NCBI RefSeq assembly: GCF_910592395.1
Contig: NC_088312.1
Coordinates: 10,354,001-10,418,000 of the forward strand
DNA from: Lineus longissimus
Lineage: Eukaryota; Nemertea; Pilidiophora; Heteronemertea; Lineidae
Reading direction: 5' to 3'
DNA length: 64,000 bases
Below are positions 55,109-64,000 of this stretch, piece by piece; the stretch's first letter is position 1, and every line of letters begins with the position of its first letter. The notes beneath the pieces are model-generated. The model made no database searches and was not told the origin of the DNA. It worked only from the letters and a program-made list of their open reading frames with translations. The position numbers and the translations under genes were made by a program.

Positions 55109-55270
55109 TCTAGAGAACTTTTCCACGGCTATGACCTGCTAATAGCGCGGGAGTTCACTAAAGTCCTTGCAGCTGAAGCCTTTCAGCGAATTGAGGCAGC
55201 AACGCAAGACCGAAAAAGGTGGCGGGACACCCGCCGGCGACGCTCCTGCAGATGGAGCCAACGGGTTTAA
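55109..55270 (+). pseudogene. Possible C-terminal remnant of a LINE reverse transcriptase
   Basis: A GC-richer stretch with one open frame ending in TAA at 55268. It contains AFQRIEAATQDRKRWRD followed by an Arg/Cys-rich end. An 'A-x-DR-x-x-W-R' tail near the stop is common at the C-termini of LINE ORF2 proteins. No other RT motif is seen upstream, so this could also be chance. Confidence 0.25.
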
Positions 55271-55879
55271 AGTCCACTGTCGCTGAAGAAGCCGTCTATA
55301 ATGTGTCCGTCGTCCATTGATGTTGACTGATTAATGTATATGTTTCTATAGAGACCATGACCGTCAATACCTCAGGCATCAACGCATGATGCTTTCGCTT
55401 CCACAGAGATATGGAGTTGCGAAGACTTTTTCTAACCTTAAAATGCTGATAGATGGAACCACTATTTTGGCCGAACCATTTGTCTTGTAAAAGATCGAAC
55501 TTCCCTTGTTGAGAAAGATGGCGCTACTATATGTTTACCTCCTGGTTGGTGAGAAAATAGCTCATATTCTTCGTGAGAAGATGGAGCTACCATATTCAGC
55601 AGCTGCACTCTATTGGTGAGGAAAATGGAGCTACATACTTTGTTTAGCTCTCCATTAGCGACAAAGATGGAGCTACTTTTTAACTCAATAGCCACAGCTA
55701 ACAGTCAACTATCGTTGGATCTCGCGGCAGATTTAACAGAAAATTAACAGAAAAGAACGAGATATTTGATACAGTTTCTTTCTTTCATATAAGACATTGA
55801 AGACATTTAAACACATACAATCTCATACAGATCTATATAAACACTTTTGATATCAACAAAGATACAATAAATTAGGACC

Positions 55880-56090
55880 TTAAAGGGACAATATAGGCAG
55901 CAGCTAGGCAGGCAAGATAAAGTTACACGAAGTCGTCAATGGGGGTATCTCACATCTCACAGTACGTCGAAATGATTCATGCTTACGAGGAATATATTAA
56001 GTGCTGTATCTGACATGACCAAGGGCCCTATATTAGTCACTTGAAGATTCCAAATTAGCCCGTCTGCTCCTGCCTATAGTCCCCCTTTGA
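55880..56090 (-). mobile_element. TTAA-flanked MITE, copy C (inverted)
   Basis: Starts TTAAAGGGACAATATAGGCA and ends CTGCCTATAGTCCCCCTTTGA, the reverse complement of copies A and B. The outer TTAA at the right end has become TTGA. Interior landmarks (AAGTTACACGAAGT, CGAAATGATTCATGC) are preserved. Confidence 0.82.
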
Positions 56091-58765
56091 CTATTATGTC
56101 AGATTTGAGGCAATACTTAAATTAATCTCCCGATATTTTACATTTGAATCATGATATCTCATATCTCTAGACAAGTATAAATTTTCAAAAAGTACTTTTG
56201 GACATTTTATTTATATATTGACCGCAAGAATATTTCCGTTCAATTTATTTTTCATATTTCCATTCGAATTATTTCAAAAAGTGACAACCAGGAAAATTTG
56301 ATTGCTGACAGCGGAAATTGACAAAGCACATGGTGGAGGTTGGCGTTAGTTTGATGCTTTTGCTATATGAATGTTTACCCCAACCTTTCCCTACAAACTT
56401 TCCCTCACTACCTTCTCAGATTATGTCCAACAGGGTGACTAGACTTGGAGTATATATATTTTGATAATCGTATACCTGACATAGTAATTCAAATTTGAAT
56501 TACAATAGAAAATATATTTAGAAAATTTTGAAAAGTAGAAAAAATAAAACGTACATGGACTTTCAAAATAAATTACATGAACTTTCGAATTTGAATGCAT
56601 TCTAAACTAGATACTTTGAAATATTCTGTTCTGACTTCTGTTCTGACTTTTATCAGAAAACTACAACTAAATTCCTTCTGACTTCTATCACAAGATGAAG
56701 TGGTGAATTGTGCTAAAACACTGATCAAATCGAAAGTCAATGATACGAGCTGCGCAGTTTCAGTAGTGTTTAGCTATATATACATTAGTTAATCGGATAT
56801 TGGGGAAAAAAGAAGCCTCTTTTATGTCAAACGTCACTGATAAAGGATGGAACATAGGAAATACCAACGATTCCAGACCAAACTTGGGTAAAAATACCAG
56901 TGTTCCTCATATTGCACTCCTATCTTAAACAGTAGAAAAATATAAATGTATTTTCAGATGTTCAACGTTTTGTCCCTGATGTCATTTAAAGAACGGACGC
57001 GTATAATGCACACTGAACCAGCCTTCTGAAATTTATAAGTTATTTTAATATCATAATTTCCTAATGCCAAGCTATATATGATTTTACACCGGTATCTATA
57101 ATGTTCGACTTTTGTCCTCTTCCGGCATTTTCTAGTTATCTGATGGCATAATTCGTTGAGAAACCAACCAGAGAAAAATACTGAGAGGGGTTAGGATCAA
57201 CGCCAGGGAGTGGCGGATCCGACCTACATATACATGTAGAGTAATAAACGTCAGCCAGCAACACAAGCGACAAAAAGCAATACAGTTTACAACAAAACAC
57301 ATAAATCCGCTAAAGCCATAGTCATCTTTAGCAGCGTGCGTTGACAATTCGGATGGTAAAGCGTGCGTGAGCATACGAGCCAATGAATAGATACACGCTG
57401 CAAGAATCTATGCTTACACTATTCTTAGAAATAGGTTTTTGAGCTTTTGAAAAACCTTATAGGGTTTTTTGACCAGCACTTGTATGCATCCCTTATGGAG
57501 GTATGTCAGGAAGAGGTTTTTCAGAAACGCAAATATCTTTAGGGTGATCATTGTTTTGTTCCTATAACATAGCTACCGGTATTAATGCCCGTCTGACAGG
57601 AAGAGCTGCCACCTTCGGATCTTGTTCGTTCGTATACACGAGTAATGCACGTGCATCTACATGATGATCCTCGCAGAAAATGATGACGAATGTACATGAA
57701 GACAACAAGTCGATGACGTGGACGTCTTTACGAAGATAAGCGCGGTGATAACTCGAATGATAACGTAATCAATCCAACACAGTTAATGGTAAATAATATT
57801 CAAATGTTCAATTGTGAGTGAACTTTTGAGAGTCAAGCAGAATTGCATGATGAGTTTGCACACAATGGTAAACGCATGGATAGAAATATCTCTAAATCGA
57901 ATGTTGAAATATACACAAAAGCTTACACCCAAGGGCCAATATTCAGCGAATCTGCGAAGTCGTTAAGACACGTATTCCTTGATATAGCACTAACGATTTT
58001 GAAATTCTGGACGCCGTATTGTCATAGTGGGTATACGCGATGATGCACTTTCACTAATGTTTCTTCACGGACTTCTATAGAAGTTCGTGGTTTCTTTGAA
58101 CGAGTTGTCGGTGTAGAAACGAAGGCCCCCACAGGCCCGTATAGGATGAGAGACAATTAATGCTGTCGCATCGCGTTTCCTTTGGCGTCACAACATATAG
58201 AATATAATTATTCTTTAAAAGACACAATAATGTTATCGTTAAGAACGAGTCGTATTGCTATCACGTTTTTCCATTCACTTGAAACAAACTAGATAGCATC
58301 ATTCCAGCTATATACTCATCGCTTTTCAGCTATGAATCAAGTCAGACTCGCCAAATCTCACTTCAGTACATAACATACACTATATGAACAAAACCGTTTC
58401 TATCCCTACGACGTTGTTATAATTCTCATATTTCGCCTACATTTCATTTTAGAAATGAAAATATATGAACAAAGTTGCGGCGAATATACAAGTAGACATT
58501 CAAACATGTAGTGTACATCATCTTGACCCTTAATGTATTGACATTGCTAAGCTTTACAGACAACGCGCGTCCCGCCTTGCATCACTCAGCGGACTATTCG
58601 ATAAAGTGTTTTAAAGTAGGATTTTATATCTTCACACCTACAATAGAATGACTTTTTTTTCATACTGGATAATATGACCAATTAAGTAGATTTTAGGCTC
58701 CTTTGGCTCCCGTAGTCCGTTACATTATTCTCAAACGAAAGTAAAGTGTGAGTGAGGGTCTTTTC

Positions 58766-58771
58766 TTTATT
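58766..58771 (-). promoter_or_regulatory. Polyadenylation signal of the MS4A-like gene
   Basis: TTTATT on the + strand, i.e. AATAAA on the - strand, about 75 bases after the stop codon of the 514-codon ORF. It is the first canonical hexamer on that side. Confidence 0.6.
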
Positions 58772-58846
58772 CTGAAGTCAGTGGTCGCAAAACTGTTCAC
58801 GTTGTACTGTATATACATATTTAAGTAACGTTACTGAACGAATTGT

Positions 58847-60391
58847 TTATAAATAAGCTTTCGCTCCATCTCTTCCTCTACCCACATAATGCACTGATGT
58901 TTTTACTTCCGTTTCTCCCTCTTTCTTTCCTTTTTCTTCGGATGATTTCGTCTGCTGAGGGTTGACTGTAAGGAAGAAGGAGCCCGGGTTATCAATAGAC
59001 ACCGGGCCGTAATTCAATTGGAATTGTTGCGATGGCTGCGTCGGTAGTGGTAGAAGTACCAATGGGTGTGGACCTACGCTACCTTGTCCGATACCGATCT
59101 GGTAGCCGCCGATAGGTGGCGGGGTCGGTTGGCCTGGTGGCGCCGCCATGATGCCGACGTGTGCCTCCCTTACTTCAGATATAGCTTGACCCGCGTATAC
59201 AGCCTGCACGACCGCTACAGCAATCTCTGCTATTCCTAAGATGACCAGGAACGCATGGATTGCCAGGCGTTGAGACACTCGTGGTTTGGAATCGACATCA
59301 AGACCAATACAATGGATGAGGAAGAGCCCCAGAGATGCAATGGCAGAGAAGAGCGACATTGCCATACACGCTATGATGATATCCCGTCTCTTGTCCTGTG
59401 AGGTGACGATTCCTAAGCTTCCAGCAGTGATGATCATCAATCCGCCCCATATTCCGAAAGCGAACCATGCTCCCCAAGCGCCGGCAGCAAAGGCTCCGAT
59501 TGCAAAGGCGAAGATGACGACTCCGAAGGTAACTTGTATGACCCCACATCTCAGCGCTACTACCCCGTTGTAGGCCGGAACAACGGTGCAGCCACATGGT
59601 TTTCTGTAGGCGATGACGGGGACCTCTTCCTGCTTCTCCTCAGGCGGGGCACTCTCACTGGTAACAGCCTGTTCGGCCGCAACCGACTCTTCTACGATCG
59701 TTATCTCCGTCTCACCAGTCTTCCTGTTCTTCAAGCGACGTAAGATCTTGAACTTCAAATGGGGCTTCTTAAAGATGAACCCACAGAAGACTGTCTGCAC
59801 CAATCCGGCAGCAATCTCACCGAGGGCCAAGAGGAGGAGGAGAGAATTCAGCGCAAACCACCGATCATGGACGCTGTTTTCTTTAACTGCCGTCCGTCTT
59901 GCCTGCTCCGTCCGGTCCAGGCCAACGGCCGCGCATATGAACGTGACCAAGGCCCAGAAAATCGCTACCGAAGATGTCACGAGACATGCTAAGATCAAGT
60001 ACTTCCGTTTCATTTTTGACGAAAGTACTCCGAGGACGCCACCACCGACTGTAAAGACGCCTGCTAGGAAGCCGAAACTGTACTCATTCACCGGGGTCCT
60101 CGTGGCCATGGCGGCGATCCCGAAAATAGTCAGGAAAACGCCGATGAAGAACTGAATGGTACCTATCCGAAGCGACCAGTACTCGTTGTAATCCGTGATC
60201 TTGGAGCACCATTCGTTGCGGCGGCTCGAGCCCTGGCCAGCAGCAGTGGCCGGGTCAGCCTCCTCCGTGGGAGTGAGAGGATCTGTGGCCTTGGGCTCCT
60301 CATTGGCGGGTTCGTCCATCTCTACCACTTCCATATCCTTCTCCTTCTTATCATCACCTGGTTCGACTTTGGTCTTGTACTCTTCCATCAT
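58847..60391 (-). CDS. Eight-transmembrane protein of two tandem MS4A/CD20-like units
   Basis: One uninterrupted 514-codon frame from ATG at 60391 to TAA at 58847. Residues 1-70 are acidic and cytosolic-like. Unit 1 has helices at about 74-96, 104-124, 131-156 and 179-206; unit 2 at about 277-302, 306-329, 337-362 and 376-401. The units align: LRIGTIQFFIGV with LRCGVIQVTFGV, GGGVLGVLSSKMKRKYLILAC with GSLGIVTSQDKRRDIIIAC, both then GLD, and EIAAGLVQ with EIAVAVVQ. FGIWGGLMIITAGSLGI strongly recalls the second helix of MS4A/CD20 proteins, which normally have one four-helix unit of about 200-250 residues. The tail is Pro/Gly/Gln-rich. No ligand or enzyme function can be assigned; a membrane scaffold or channel-associated role is only family inference. 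The second Met (ATGATGG) has the better start context. Confidence 0.85.
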   Translation of the reverse strand: MMEEYKTKVEPGDDKKEKDMEVVEMDEPANEEPKATDPLTPTEEADPATAAGQGSSRRNEWCSKITDYNEYWSLRIGTIQFFIGVFLTIFGIAAMATRTPVNEYSFGFLAGVFTVGGGVLGVLSSKMKRKYLILACLVTSSVAIFWALVTFICAAVGLDRTEQARRTAVKENSVHDRWFALNSLLLLLALGEIAAGLVQTVFCGFIFKKPHLKFKILRRLKNRKTGETEITIVEESVAAEQAVTSESAPPEEKQEEVPVIAYRKPCGCTVVPAYNGVVALRCGVIQVTFGVVIFAFAIGAFAAGAWGAWFAFGIWGGLMIITAGSLGIVTSQDKRRDIIIACMAMSLFSAIASLGLFLIHCIGLDVDSKPRVSQRLAIHAFLVILGIAEIAVAVVQAVYAGQAISEVREAHVGIMAAPPGQPTPPPIGGYQIGIGQGSVGPHPLVLLPLPTQPSQQFQLNYGPVSIDNPGSFFLTVNPQQTKSSEEKGKKEGETEVKTSVHYVGRGRDGAKAYL

Positions 60392-60431
60392 GTCTTTCGA
60401 TCAAGGCGGACAGTAGAAGACACTGGTAAAC
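60392..60431 (-). promoter_or_regulatory. 5' UTR segment and splice acceptor of the MS4A-like gene
   Basis: On the - strand, TTTCTTTTCTACTTGCAG precedes GTTTACC, so an intron probably ends at 60432 and 40 bases of 5' UTR lead to the ATG. The coding region would thus be intronless with an intron in the 5' UTR. The first, non-coding exon was not located. Confidence 0.5.
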
Positions 60432-60756
60432 CTGCAAGTAGAAAAGAAACCTTCGATTTAAGGTTTGAAACAAGAACAAGGAGCAGTGTGTCTTTCGACT
60501 GTCGCGGACAGTGGAAGACACTGGTTAACCTGCAAGTATAGAAGAAACCTTCTATTCAAGGTTTGACACAATATGCTTCAAGAACAAGGAGTAGTGTGTC
60601 TTTCGACGGCGTGGACAGTTCAAGACACGTGGTTAACCTGCAATATGTATAGGAGAAACTTTCCATTAAAGGTTTGACACAACATGCTTCAAGAACAAGG
60701 AGCAGTGTATCTTTTCAGCAGCGCGGACAGTTTAAAAGACGCTGGTACCTGCTGAG
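60392..60756 (-). repeat. ~100-110 bp tandem repeat duplicating a splice-acceptor region, about 4 copies
   Basis: Units start (in + order) at 60392, 60490, 60598 and, degenerate, about 60709. Each contains TCTTTCGA..GGACAGT..AAGAC, then AACCTGCA (on the - strand a TTGCAG|GTT acceptor), then AAGGTTTGACACAA and AAGAACAAGGAGCAGTGT. A further eroded piece (CTGCAAGCACAGAAAAGAAT) is near 60820. Candidate acceptors put exon starts at 60431, 60529, 60637 and 60748 on the - strand. Confidence 0.88.
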
Positions 60757-63700
60757 AAAAATATTTTCATTACTTTCGACAAGAATGGACTAGCGAGTGT
60801 TGAACCCACAGGGAAACTGCAAGCACAGAAAAGAATTCAATTATAGTATGACACAACATGCAATAATGAGAGTCCTGGTATATCACAAAGCAACATTTCT
60901 CCTAAAATATTCTGTGAACTTGATTGTTCATCACAACTCTTACCACATGCATGGGTCATATTCTCAAAATGAATGAAGACACATTGCCGACAATATTACC
61001 ACTCGCGCTTAGTAAAAGACAGTCCTCAAAATTTCATCAATAACTTTGTTTACCTAGTTCCTTTCAGCGGAACAATACAGACATGGCTCGAGATCGCTGA
61101 AGTATTATCGAAATTTGCCAAGAACGTGAAGTATGGGAATGACGGGGTAAACAAACTGCTCGACATCATGAGGCATTGATAGGCGACATGGAACAGTGAG
61201 GTAAATTTGAGCACCCGGCCACAGATAGGAGTGGGATGGGGGGGGGGGTTCTAAGTTACCCAAATGTTCACAGTCACCCCAGCTGGCTGATACAATTTTT
61301 GCAGTACGCCAGTACACCAGTTGTCACATGTATCCCTTGGTGCGTATACTAGAGTTCGAAAATCGGTGGTTTATTAGGTGCATACGTTCTTTATCGGCGG
61401 CCCTGGTGCACGTGTTCTGTTTACTTTTCTCTATCTTTCTTCACTCACGCGAAAAGATAAAGCAACGGTCTGAATAGTTAATGATATTCTATTTGGTATT
61501 ATCATCACGCTCTAGAGATGCCTCGATGAGATCATGGGACATCATTGATATTCCGCTGTAGAATATTACACTTGTGATCATATACATGTAAACAGCAATT
61601 TCATTCCCTTGGTCTACATTCCCCCATCCCCATCCTTCTCATTCATTAATTTGCCGTATATTCACGAGGATCCACTTCCTAGCTTGCTGGCACACATTTC
61701 AAGGCCACACGTCGCCATGGTTACCTGTATCTCACAGGTGGAGAACAAGGTGGGGAAGACGGAGCCTGTGCAAGAACACAATGGAGGGACTTATCAGATT
61801 TACCCATTAGAAAGACAATCTGTCATGATCCAAGACTTGTCGCTCTCTTGGGATTATTTCTGCATCTTACAGCACGGCTGTTGGTGGCACACCTGTCAAA
61901 CGCCCAGCAGTGTCGTGCAGAAACTTGAGCAGACCAGGAACGCACCAGAAGCAACGATGCGCCGGGGTGCCCGCGGCGGGCTACATTCTGACGGCAAGCA
62001 TGACGATACTGCAGAATAGCATTATCAAAAGGTTTCAAATAATCTTTTCTGAAAATATCCTCGATTAATTACATTTGCATATATACATCTTACTTCGTTT
62101 TTCGTAGTTCTTCGCAAGGCTTTGAGAAACCTGCCAGTCTAAAACTGCAAAAACGCTAGCTGCCCCTTACATCAATAACGGAACAGAATCTTCGTCTGGT
62201 GGTGTGTCTGATATTAAAGAATGGGAGTGTTTATCTAGATATAGCATCCTAGGAGCAAAATCCAATACCGGGTACTTTGATGCTATACTCGTGGTAATAT
62301 GTTGACAGTCGGGGAGCAACAGGCGTATACATGTGCCGCCAAGGTCGCCGCAAGCAGCAGCTGACAACACAAGTTATCGTTCAAGTCAAAAGATGGTAAC
62401 CGGTGTATATGATGTGAATGCATGTATTGTACATTGTACATGTCAGCTTTGATGACAATGATATTGAAAATGTTCTCAGTACTGGTCTGATATAACTCAA
62501 GCAGGCTCCCGCGGCCCTAGTAGAATTTGATGAAAGGCTTATTTGGAAGCTTCCTCACGCGGTCTCTCTTAGAATGACTATCCACCGGGTGTACTTCCTG
62601 TTCAGAGTATATGTCTAAAATGATGAGGGTCTCCCATCATTCCATTGTACAGCATGAATCGGATAATGAGTGTTTTTGGGCCCGTGAAAATACTTCTTCT
62701 TCCGACGTTTAGCGTCTGCTTCATTGGTATCGATATCAATATCTCTTCACCAAATTGTATCGCCCGCAACTATATCTCAAGATCATTGTTTACATAGACC
62801 ATTATAATGATATTGACGGAGTGTTCGGTTACAGTGCTCAGACAGTGCTGCTCAAGCATGAAATGTATAATTAGATAATAAATCTTTTGCCGAGAGCTAA
62901 TTAAAATATGCTCACGAAACGTACTGTCCTATGTATTTCCCGTCGAGTGATTGGTTCTGTTGATATGATTAAGATAGAATGCTATAGTCAAGTTCACGAG
63001 AAAGTGGTACTGCACGCAAGAAACGGCGGAAATGGCTCGGAAAAAATTCAGATTTTCGAAAGGCTCGTTCTTGCTATGTTTTGCCCAATTCTGGCTAAGG
63101 AGGTACTTCGGACTCACCAACATCAATAACCCTCTTGAACTCTGGTTCATCACAGAATCAAATCAGACTTTAGATCATGTGTCTATTACTGGAAATCGAC
63201 CCATATCTTCCCATGTGACATTGAAGAACCTTGTGATATCCTGATACAAAATCAATAGTGATCACAGTAACATCCCGAAGGCATAAAGGATCGATAAGAT
63301 TAGATAGAGGTGATGCTGACTAAACAACAACCGAACAGGCAATCGAAAGTTCAAATAAGGACAGCAAATTAAATTTGTATTCAATTGATAAACAGTAGGT
63401 TTGATGTAGAAATAGAAAAAACATCCATGTTAGTTCCGCGTTCTTATAAATTTAGATTCTGAGTGGGTGATGTTAAATGATTCAGCTTGGTCTGTGAATG
63501 TACATACGAACTTTCCTAATTGGGTTCAGTAATCAAATTTGACAATCGATCTATATAACAGTCATAAGATATTTTCAGTTGGATTCGAGCTCCATTGAGC
63601 AATATCGTTTGCAGTTGTTTGAAACTCAGCATGAAGTTCACAATGATTAATTGAACAAAATTAAAGTTTCTTTTTTTAAGTTCATTTTTTCTCTCGAAAA

Positions 63701-64000
63701 TGACACCCCACAGCAAGATCAAAGGGTCTTGAGGCACAAATGCTTTATTTCCCTTTTGGTCGCACGAGAGTCGAATGACTTTCAGATCACTTTCAATACA
63801 TCTTCCATAAATCACCAAAATGGCTTTAGCAAATCACACTAATCGTTTCGATTTCAACGCTATTTTCCGATAATCTCGATATGATCGCAGACAATATCTG
63901 CATTATCTCCAGTCATCTTCTACCCAAGAGAACTACTAAATAGGATGTAATTAATAACTCTGATTATAAAGACTTCAAAACAGATGACAGAAGTGATCAA
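60757..64000. other. Upstream/intergenic region, no supported gene
   Basis: Contains an 11-base G run (61238-61248) and several short ORFs, the longest 136 codons (61609-62019, +), which resembles no family and lacks splice or signal features. The undiscovered first exon and promoter of the MS4A-like gene should lie here or beyond. Confidence 0.45.

Larger units (their letters stand above)
51399..58765. other. Intergenic region between the LDLa and MS4A-like genes
   Basis: No gene is supported. Contents: a diverged 60-bp repeat with AGGTCA words (51519-51751), an 11-base C run (54394-54404), a possible LINE remnant (55109-55270), diverged AGATGGAGCTAC repeats (about 55515-55680), an inverted MITE copy (55880-56090), and palindromes at 56484-56503 and 58066-58089. 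The stretch 52.1-54.2 kb has many short ORFs but no coherent frame or family. Confidence 0.55.

Noticed and set aside
59286..60155. + strand ORFs (up to 180 codons) opposite the MS4A-like gene
   Set aside because: Shadows of the real - strand coding frame.
61609..62019. 136-codon + strand ORF
   Set aside because: No domain, signal or splice feature, and odd composition; likely chance in GC-richer sequence.

Overview
The window is nuclear DNA from an invertebrate animal. It is AT-rich and intron-rich, with GT-AG introns, AATAAA polyadenylation signals, many minisatellites, and short non-autonomous DNA transposons with TA or TTAA flanks. Recurrent TACATGTA-type words and the gene types suggest a marine bilaterian, perhaps a lophotrochozoan. 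The species cannot be fixed from the sequence, and there is no prokaryotic or organellar signature.

Layout. (1) 1-9.1 kb, + strand: the 3' half of a p90 ribosomal S6 kinase (RSK) gene. Nine exons encode the linker with the hydrophobic motif, the whole C-terminal kinase domain and the C-terminal tail; the N-terminal kinase lies upstream of the window. (2) 9.1-27.4 kb: mostly intergenic, with a pogo-like MITE, a 1-kb 21-bp minisatellite (17.3-18.3 kb), a dispersed retroelement-like tail, and a near-perfect foldback element next to a broken, unidentified ORF (22.8-23.5 kb). (3) 27.4-51.4 kb, + strand: a split gene for a small secreted protein. Exon 1 (27413-27695) has a signal peptide and dibasic sites. 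A 21.7-kb intron separates it from a phase-compatible exon (49355-49518) encoding one six-cysteine LDL-receptor class A module. A weaker candidate terminal exon is at 51336-51398. The giant intron holds six tandem arrays (26- to 158-bp class units) and several MITEs. (4) 51.4-58.7 kb: intergenic, with repeat copies and perhaps a LINE remnant. (5) 58.8-60.4 kb, - strand: an intronless 514-codon CDS for an eight-transmembrane protein built from two tandem MS4A/CD20-like four-helix units. Its 5' UTR splice-acceptor region has itself been tandemly duplicated about four times. (6) 60.8-64 kb: no supported gene.

The three recognised genes do not form a functional unit: one is a cytosolic/nuclear kinase downstream of ERK, one a secreted, possibly processed LDLa protein, and one a membrane protein. 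The most unusual items are the double MS4A-like protein with its repeated splice acceptors, the LDLa precursor hidden across a 21.7-kb intron, the 37-bp satellite in which every unit carries a small hairpin, and a compound foldback transposon at 48.7-49.0 kb.
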